A program made the translations under genes and the position numbers. Shown piece by piece: positions 51,301 through 60,993 of a stretch of DNA of 64,000 nucleotides. A model generated the notes under the pieces. It saw only the letters and a program-made list of their open reading frames with translations, was not told the DNA's origin and ran no database searches. Source of the stretch: Sebastes aleutianus (Eukaryota; Chordata; Actinopteri; Perciformes; Sebastidae); NCBI GenBank assembly GCA_916700875.1, contig CAKAKS010000060.1, positions 31,369,528-31,433,527 of the forward strand, read 5' to 3'. Each line of letters starts with the position of its first letter. Within the stretch, counting starts at the first letter, position 1.

Positions 51301-54300
51301 ACAGGGGCTTGTTGTGGCTTCCTTAATAAGAGAAACAGAATCAAACTGCTTTAGAAGTATATTCTAAAGAAGTAGTATATTAAGTATATTTTAAGTAAAG
51401 TCACAGAGCTTCTTCTTCTGTTTTCCACATGAATTAGTTCTTACATTAATTACTAATAACAGGTCCAAAACTGTGATGATATTGAGTTAAGACTGATAGC
51501 AGAGGCAATTAAGTCCAAAACCAATACTTGCATAGAGTAGCTAAACAGTCTTTCTTTCTGTATGTAATGTAACACTAATTCTAGCTTTTTAAAATTTAGC
51601 TCAAAGCGCTGCTGTGTCTTAGTAAAGCTTCAGCTCCACGTTGACTCTTAATCTTGTTTTCCCTCATCCTGTAATCTCGAGGTCATGAGTGAAATATCTC
51701 ATTATCTCAACATAACAAAGTAATTTTCTCATTAAAATTAGATATTTATCCAGTTTCTTTGGGTTTTCCTGAGATAACTAAGCTGTTATCTTGAGAATGC
51801 CACCAGACTCTGGAACAAAACAACTGCATTATTACAGAGGACACAGTGGTGAAGGATCAGAGCAACAACAACTCCTTTTCCTGCAGCTAACGGATAGAAA
51901 CAAATATACAAACAAAGGTGTTTCTTATGTTTTGAATCCACAGTTTTATTGAACACGTTCGCCCTTTGCAGATCAGACCGGTTCCACCAGCCCTCCTCCT
52001 GACGCCTCCAGGTTTGAACCCACCAGCATCCTTGGATTCCCTGCAGCGCTCATCGCTGAGCAGCTCACCAAAATAGAGGCAGTGAGTTCTCTTGTCGGTG
52101 TTTTTGATGGTGGCGTGAAGCAAAATAGCCTATTGACCAATGATGCTGAAATTTCATTACAGTTCAGTCAATACAGTGCTAGCTATAGAGCGCTGCAGGA
52201 ATGAGTCCTAAACCCCAGAAATGAGTTTGTATTTTTGCACTTCCGGTTCCCTCGTCTCGTCGTCTCGAGGTCAGTGGGTCTTTAGTTAGATGCCTGAAAT
52301 AAGGTCGGTGGTTAACACAAGCTTAGCAGTCAGCAATGTTTTGTTCTATGACTTAAAATACATCAGTTAATACCTCACTCGTTGAAGCTTTTGCGTACCA
52401 TAGTACCATAAACGTGTGTTTGCCACAGAGCTTATTTTCTGCAATAATCCCAAACCCAATGGATCAATCCCGTTGGCTTTTTGTCGAGGGAACCGGGGCG
52501 ATGCTAACTTCCTGGTTGGCCTACAAAAATACGTCATCCCTGCAGCACTCTATTGTCATTTGGTTTATTCTGACATTTACAGAGTATGTTTGCATGCTAC
52601 TGTCTGCTGTACCTCTGCTTTGATGTCACTGTTGACTCGAGGTGCTGTCTGCTTTCCACCATCACAAACCCTGCCTGTTTGCTCCATCCTGTTTTGTGCC
52701 GTGATGAACTTTGATCACCTGTGGATACATTTATAGATATATCTATATTTTTCTGCTCTATTTCACTCTAAAACACAGCATCCATCTGTTTACAGCAGCA
52801 ACAGCAGGTTGTTTAAAATACACAGAAGTGGATCTTATAGTAACATGAACAAACAGAAAGGTACCCCCCTCAGAAACTCAAGTCAGCAGGGAATTCAAGC
52901 AGAAGACCTCGCAGTAAGGATTAGTGATTTTTAGGAGACAGGCTGTTATTTATAGATCTCTATGCTGTCACTTATCAGGAGCTGTTTGTCCGTCTGGTCC
53001 CGTACCACTGCCTCGGCTCACTGTGGTCTCAGAGGGACAAGAAAGGGAGGGAAGGCGTCTGTTGGTCCGTCCGAGCCACCGTACGTCAGTTCAACAAGCT
53101 GGCCAATGCAGTTTTCGCTTCCTGCCTTTGGCCCACGAATCTGCGCAGCCAGCAGAGAGCCCGACTGCTGGAGAAATGGATCAGCGTGGCTGAGGTCAGT
53201 GTGCAAAAATCAAAGGTCACAGCTCTAAAAATGCAGGATTTGATGCTATTTATACAGGCTGGAATTGGAAAAGAAATGTTGCTCATCTTGAAATGAAATT
53301 GTTAACACTATGTCAGTCGGGGTTTCAAGTCTTCCAAAATCCTCAACTGTGCATTTTCCTACAATAAACCCCCATTAATCCCCTAACCATAATCCTATTC
53401 TCAGCTCTGACTATGCACATACCGTCACAAATTCACAGTCTGCTCGGTTTCTGCTGCGACTCTTCTAGTAATTTCACTTTAATCAATAGCTGAGAGTAAA
53501 ACACGGTAATGAAGTCTTGATTTATGGTCCTTTTCTGGACGGAGCAGCAGCAAATCACTAAATAGTGCTCTCACTATTTCAGTGCAAGAGGTGGTCGATC
53601 AGTTTTGGCAGAAAACAAGAAGACAGATTATTTAAAATCAGCATATTTTTTTATACTGGAAGTAGGCAGAGTTCCAGTACACCTTTAGGAAATGGAATAG
53701 GAAATGTACTCTGCATGAACGGTACATATACCAGAAATGGGCTGAGTCAAGTAATGTAATGTACGACCTCAAAGCTTGGAATCTGCTTAAAGAAAAATGT
53801 CAGCATTATACAAGAGAAATGTGGATTAACTGTAAGAGTGTTACGGTTGTTGTGCACAACAATCAGTTACTTTTAAAATATTGAAGAGCTCACAGAAACG
53901 ACCGGATCTGCTCTCACATCCTGTCTTTGGTTGTTATGGTCACATGAGACGTTTTTATTCCTCGCCGAGCCTCTTTATCTGTGAATAAAACGCAGCTTCT
54001 CTCCAGTATTCCTGTATGAAGCTGCATTTGTCATCACATACACACACACTCCAACATCCTCTTTGGCGAGGTATCACTGGTCTGCTGCCAAAGTGCCGTC
54101 CTAAGCCCACCCCAGGTTTCTTTTGGGACAAACCTCTTTAGCAGTATGCATTATTCAGCACCTCAGGCTGACACTGTAACTCAATACCAGCCAGACCCAC
54201 ACATACAGGTGTTCTCAGTTACAGTGTGAGTGTGTGTGTGTGTGTGTGAGAGAGAGAGCGTGTGTGTGTGTGCATGCTAATGAGTGTAGTCATCTGTGTG

Positions 54301-57300
54301 TGCTTTCAACAGGAGTGCCGAGCCAGGAAGAACTTCTCCTCTCTGTATGCCATCGTATCTGCCCTGCAGAGTAATCCCATCCACCGGCTGAGGAAGACGT
54401 GGCAGGACACCGACAGGTCTGCAGCCGAACAACTCGCACATTTAAAGAGGAAGCCGTATATACACAGTTTTAATTACCTTCCATAAAAAATACTTGAGGA
54501 CAACATGACAATAAATGACAAAACAAACAGAAGAAACAAGTAATCAGACAAGCATACATGAAAATAATTCTAAAAATGACATCAGTTGTACAAATCAGTA
54601 CCATAACTCAGGTGTAAAATAGTAGTATATAGTATTTACAGTACAGTTGGATGTGCAACACACTAGATATTGTAGTATTAAGTAACTTTTATTGACCTCT
54701 GCTGGTGACCAAGGAATTGCAGCAGTGGCACCTCACGTCTCCAGCTCACATTATTATAGTGGCTTGAAACTGAAAGGCACAATTACGTCCCATTCTCAAA
54801 ATAGAAGATCTTTGTGATATGTTTAATGATATGTTATTGTGCTGAGTGTCACACCCACTGCAACCGGAACAGATTTATAATTAATGTTATTAGTGTCACC
54901 TGTGCTTTTCCTGCTATGACAAGTCAGGTCACTAGATAACATGAGTAGAGATTTTGAAATTGGCTTTAAAAAGGTTGTTCTAAACTACAGGGAAAAATCG
55001 TTTTACAAAAAATAAAAGTTGCTGTGTAAACACTTAGCAGTCCAACTGACTTTTTCTGCAGCAAATTATGATTTATTTATTTATATATATATATATATAT
55101 AGAGAGTGTGGATATATATATATTATATATATATTTATATATAATATATATTTAAATATTCATTAATTAATTATTTTGTATTCGTTTTTTAATTATTTTT
55201 GTCTCAATGTGTGTTTTATCTTTTTGGTAAAAGTGCACTGTAAAAGCAGTGTATTGTGAACTTTGAAATAACTTTTTTGCAATACTAATTTAATGTAGTG
55301 TAGAGCTGAAGCAATTAATCACCTAATCAATTAGAAAATAACCAGCAACTATTTTGATAATCGATTGATCGGTTCAGTAATTCTTTCAAACAATCCCCAA
55401 GCTACAACTTCTGAGGATTTGCTGTTTTTCTTTGACTCATATGATGGAAATTTTGTATTTTTTTGTGTTTTTGGACTCATGATTAGAAAAAAACAAGACC
55501 TTTGAAGACATCAGCTTGGGCGTTAAAAAATGCTAACGGGTGTTCTTCGTTATTTTCTGACATTTTATGGACCAAACAATTAATCAATTAATCAAGAAAA
55601 TAATCAGCAGATTAATCGACAATGAAAATAATTGTTAGTTTCAGCCCTAAAGCGATTCAAGAGTAACTTAAAGTAAATACTTAAATTTGACCTACGTAAT
55701 TCTATGAAGAAAATTATATCGTAATTTACAGATGCTTAGAATTTATTATATATTTGATTACATGTCCAATGTAAAACAGCTACCTGACATAAAGCATTCT
55801 ATTAATTGTAAATGTGATGTGTGGTTATAGGACCAGTTTCCTCATAGCTTCAAACAGCATTACAGGAAACTGTTGTTACCCTCAGCACACTTTATTTATT
55901 ATGCACCAAGGCAACCTTGTAAATAACTCTGAAGTAAACCTCATAAAGAAGAAGTAGAAGTGAAATGTCATTCCATAAGCTAAACCTAGAAAATGCCACT
56001 TCAGCAGTGATGTCTCCTCAACATAAACCCAGACTATTATCAGTCACGGCATCGTCTCTGAATCAGTATCTGTTAATGATATTAGATTTTATTATTTACA
56101 ATCATTGTCTCTCAAACTTCAGTATCCAGTGCATGCAGTAGTCCGTGATTAGGACTTTGCAGACTCTTCCATCTCAGCTAGTACAAAATGTCTTTGTTGC
56201 ATTTCATTTGCTTAATAATTGGGGCTGCCATAATAACGCATTAACGCAATCGATCTTTCAAAGGTTGTAGCGGGCTCAGATTTATGTTGTTAATTGATTT
56301 CCAATAATAAATATATACATTAATTTGCATAAAGCAAGCATATTTGCCCACTCCCATGTCGATAAGAGTATTAAATACTCACGATTAACTACGGACAATC
56401 ATGCGATTAATTGCAATTAAATATATTTTAATTGATTGACAGCCCTATTAATAATATTAAAATAAGATTGATAATTTAATTAAATTTAATTCCCTGTTTT
56501 GATCACTTCACAGGGAGGCAGTGAGGAGATACGAGGAACTGTCTGAAATTTTCTCAGACAAGGACAACTACTCACAAAGCAGAGAACTCCTGAAGGAGGT
56601 AAGTTTCTGTGAAGACAAACTATAGTATGGAAATGGAAATGCAATATTCTGTACATACATTTTCAAAAGTTAAAAACAGGAAATCTGAACAATGACATCA
56701 TTTACAGTGTAAATAGAGCAGGTTCAGTGAGAAATTTAATCTTTTATTTATGGCACGCGGAAGCTGGTTTTGGGACATGACGCAGCATTAAACCAGTTTT
56801 TTTTTTAAGTTTAAAGGGAAAGGTTCGAGCCTGAATGAGCGTTTTCTTGTCATCTTGTCATTTGACCACTTGTGTGTTGGATAACTGGTTGCCTAGAGGC
56901 CGGAGGAGCAGTTTGTTGTGTTGGAGAGCTGCCAGCTTGAACTCTCACTCACAGCTTTGTAGTGTTGGAGTGCAGTTTTGTTCTGGAGTCAGATTTCAAC
57001 AACTCTTTTCTGATGTCTTGGACTTGTTTGAGGCCTATTTTTACTCCGATCTGTGTTGCTCTTGGCTGCTGTTGGATGCTTTTACCGCTCATCTTGCTAA
57101 AAATATCTTCAAAGACACTTTCTCCCCATCACTACAAACACTTGGAGTTTACACCTGTGTGTAAAATATGTAAACTCCTGAAGCATTAGTGTTCCATACT
57201 GAAGGAAAGACACTGTTAACTGACTGTTTACAGTATGCAGGTCTTGAATTTGGACTTAATTACCTCTGCTATCAGTCTTGACTCAATATCGTCATAGTTT

Positions 57301-60300
57301 TGGACCTGATTTTAGTAATGACCAGTTAATGTATGAACTAATTCATGTGTGCGTTTTACAGATTCAAAACACGATGCTCACTGCACTGCCTTTTCTTTTT
57401 TGAAGACGCCCGATCAGACAGAGCATTTTTTTGCAGTTTGCTGCGTCTTTAAATGAATGAAAACAACTTATCTGAAATCTCAAGTCGGCTACCAAAATAA
57501 TTTGCCTCCAGGCTGGCTGTTTTCTGGTCAGATAATAGTAACTACGGCTGGTAAAGTCATATAGCTACGGGTATCCAGCAAAGGCCCGCCTCTCATTTAA
57601 TCCAATTGGACAATGGGGAAAAAATGCTTATGACGTTATGACGCGCATTTCTGCTCTGAGTTGAAGTTTTCTGCAAAAACGCGAGACACTTAGAGCAGAA
57701 ATTGCACTCAGCAACGCAAAAGCAGCAAGCAAAACGCTTCACTTTCATTGAAAACGATTACAAAATGCTTCACTAGGCTGCTAAAAAGAGCTCTGTCTCT
57801 ATGCTCACCATCTTGTGTTAGCATAATGTACAGCAGAGATTGATGGGAATGTTATTAGTTTTGCAGGTATTTGGTCATATATCAAAATATCGGAGAAATT
57901 CAAATTTTGACCTGATGATGCTCAAGAGGAAAAATCAGGCAATCCCTAAAATCTATAGAAAACATCTACCTGGGAACCATGAATGTCTGTACAAAATTTC
58001 TTCTGAATCCATCCAGTAATCGTCAAGATATTTCAGTCTGAGCCGAAGCGGTGAGCTGACCAACTGACCGACATTGCTATCCCTGGAGCCACACATCTAG
58101 CACGGCTAAAAACAACACTGCGAGCACACACTGACGTCTGTTAAGCCTCAAACTGCAGCTCTGAAAAAAAAACACGTGACTCCTCTGCATTGATATCTCA
58201 CAAACTGCTGACGAGCATCCCATCATTTGAACAGGAGACATTTATTGATGCGTCTGTCAAGAGCCACTACTGGACCACATTTGTTAAATTCTTATCTGCA
58301 CAGCCTGAAGTCGAGCCTCCCGCTCAGCTGAAAAACAACATTCAGTGGTAGAGATTTATGACTGCTTTAAAAGACCAGAAACCAGCCTAATCTGGCTGAG
58401 TAGAACTGCCCTTATTCTGTCAACACTTCCACTTCAGTGCGAGACACCCATCTGAAGACCTACATTATATTTAGTTCGCACTGTGTCAGAGAGTTGGGGA
58501 AGTTGACAGGATTAGCTGTGTTTTGATTCGCTGTTATGGTGCAATGCAGGCATCAATACCTTTGCATTAGCTGCAATTTTACCCGTGATACCCCCAAAGG
58601 AATTCAACCAAACATTTGCTTTCATTTTGAAAGCTTCACTCTGAGCTTTGATGACAGAAAAACACCATCGTCTTCTGTTTGCCCTTTGATTTTTTTTCAG
58701 CAGATTTTTTTTTACTTGCTTTCCTTCATCTCTCAGCTTGTCTAAAAATGACTTCGACGAGCAGACAGAGTGTAAGATGAATGATTCAGACTAATAAAAG
58801 ACTGACTAAAAGTTTGGGGAAAGAAATAATTCACAACCAACACTGTCATTGAAGCATTTTGAGGATGTAATAACACTTTATTATATGGTATGATTATAAC
58901 AGACTATGTCTTTTGGTCATGACAGATCTCTGGACTGGGCAGTGATGTCATGAAAATTCATCAAAATGTATTCATGTTAATATCAGTTGTCATGACAGGA
59001 TTAGATTTTATCTTGTTTAAAGGGACTATTTGTAACTTTCAGAAATGCTTGTTAACAGCGACACCTGTGGCCGTGAAATCAACGAAAGTCAGCGTCGGGC
59101 TCGCGCTTGCTCGCTCTAAATATACATGAACGAGCATCGCTCAAAACAGTGAGGAGACACACGTCAGCTAAAACCACAATATCACTCTATATTTCAGCTG
59201 CTTGGCAGTAATGTTAGCTGATCAGACGAAGGTCTCTCCATGAACATGACTTAGATCTGATCCTAGTGTTGGCTTTTCCTGTCTCAGTGCAGGTTGAGGT
59301 AAAGGGGCTCTGCAGCGTGTCTCCCTGCTCTCTCCGCCCGCAGCCGGAGAGAGCAGAGGAGACACCGGCACCCGGTCGGTAACGAGACAATAACGTTTCT
59401 CTCTGCAGAGCCCCGTCACTTCACAAGACACGGGAAACCTCTGTTGGTCTGGAGGAGCTGCAGCAGTTATTTCTGCAAAAACGTCCACTGGATATTTACT
59501 AGATATTCTCAGAGCTAAACTAACTCTTCTGCAGTGTGGAGTGAGCGCGCGTTCACGTCTAGAGGTGGAGCGAGCTTAGCGAGAACGCACGCTCTGTCTG
59601 AGTGAAGGCAAGCAGGCAGAGGAGAGGCAGCGGCTACACGCGAACGCGCATATGCAAGCGCGCATGTGTCCCGACCCGGTACATTTATACGCTTAAAAGT
59701 TACAAACAGTCCCTTTAAAGGAGCAATATTTGCGTTGCTCTGGTGTGAATTCGGTGTACGGTTGTGATGTCAGAGGGTGAATACAGGTATATTCAGACAG
59801 ACAGTACGAGAAAAATAATGTGTTTTTTGAACATTTAAGGAGAGATGGAGAGAGGAGAAACTAAAATACAAATGTGAACCTGGAAATGAGCATATGTCTC
59901 CTTTGAAACCTCAGAATATATTTGCTTTTGTGTTGCAGGAGGGCACATCAAAGTTTGCCAACATTGACAACAGGCTCAACAACAAACATGTTAATAGGGT
60001 AAGTAGAGTGGGAATAAAGACTTCTGTGAAATCAGAGAGTGATGGAGGTTTAGCTTTTTGGGAGGCAGGCTTGCTTGCGGACGGTCACTGGGTTTAACAT
60101 TTAAGTGAGGGGAAAACGAACTCCCTTTAACAACCTGCTGAAAAACCAAAGACTATTACTGCACGGGTCAGCGCTCAGCTGAAATTGTGCGGATCCGTCG
60201 CTTGAAACACTGAGCTATGCTTAGTCTGAGTTCACATGCACAGTTTAACGTCTAAATTATTCTCACTGGAGCATCAAATCATTGGGGTTACCCCGCCAAG

Positions 60301-60912
60301 ACATTTCAAATAGTTTCAGTCACAGAGGAGTAACTTAAAAATTACCGTAACATTTGTCGCTGAGGCAAAAACCCTCAGATCTTTAAGCGCATAAAATAAA
60401 ATGTGCATACCAATCGCTTTAGCCTGAGGGGTTGTACACCCCCACAAGCCTTTATGGGAGACCTTGGAACATTCAGGAATGATGTAAGACCCTGCAAATG
60501 TGTCATTAGTATTGTAAAAGTTAGGGGACAAAATATTGTATAATATCTGTAGAAAGAAATGTTTTGTAGTGCATTCAGGTGTATTTTTAGGGCTTATGAA
60601 TCGTATTTAATTGTGTATATAGTGTATGCTCTGTCATAGATATTCAATATAGGTTTAATATGTCACAAACATGTTGAGTAGAATCAAGTTTTTTGGTGTT
60701 AAAAACACTCTGTAATACACACTGTGGTTTTGCTGAGAGCTTAATAATGTATTTTCAAAATAAAAGTACTTGAAAATGCTGTTTTCCTACAAAAGGCTAC
60801 ATTCAAGCATTGATACTGATGTCACTTTCGCTAAGCGGGGGGTGTTTCAGTGGTTTGATGGAGGGTTGTAAGGGGGATCGACCGGCATGCAGCAGCGAAG
60901 TGGAACAGAGGG

Positions 60913-60993
<81 letters not shown>

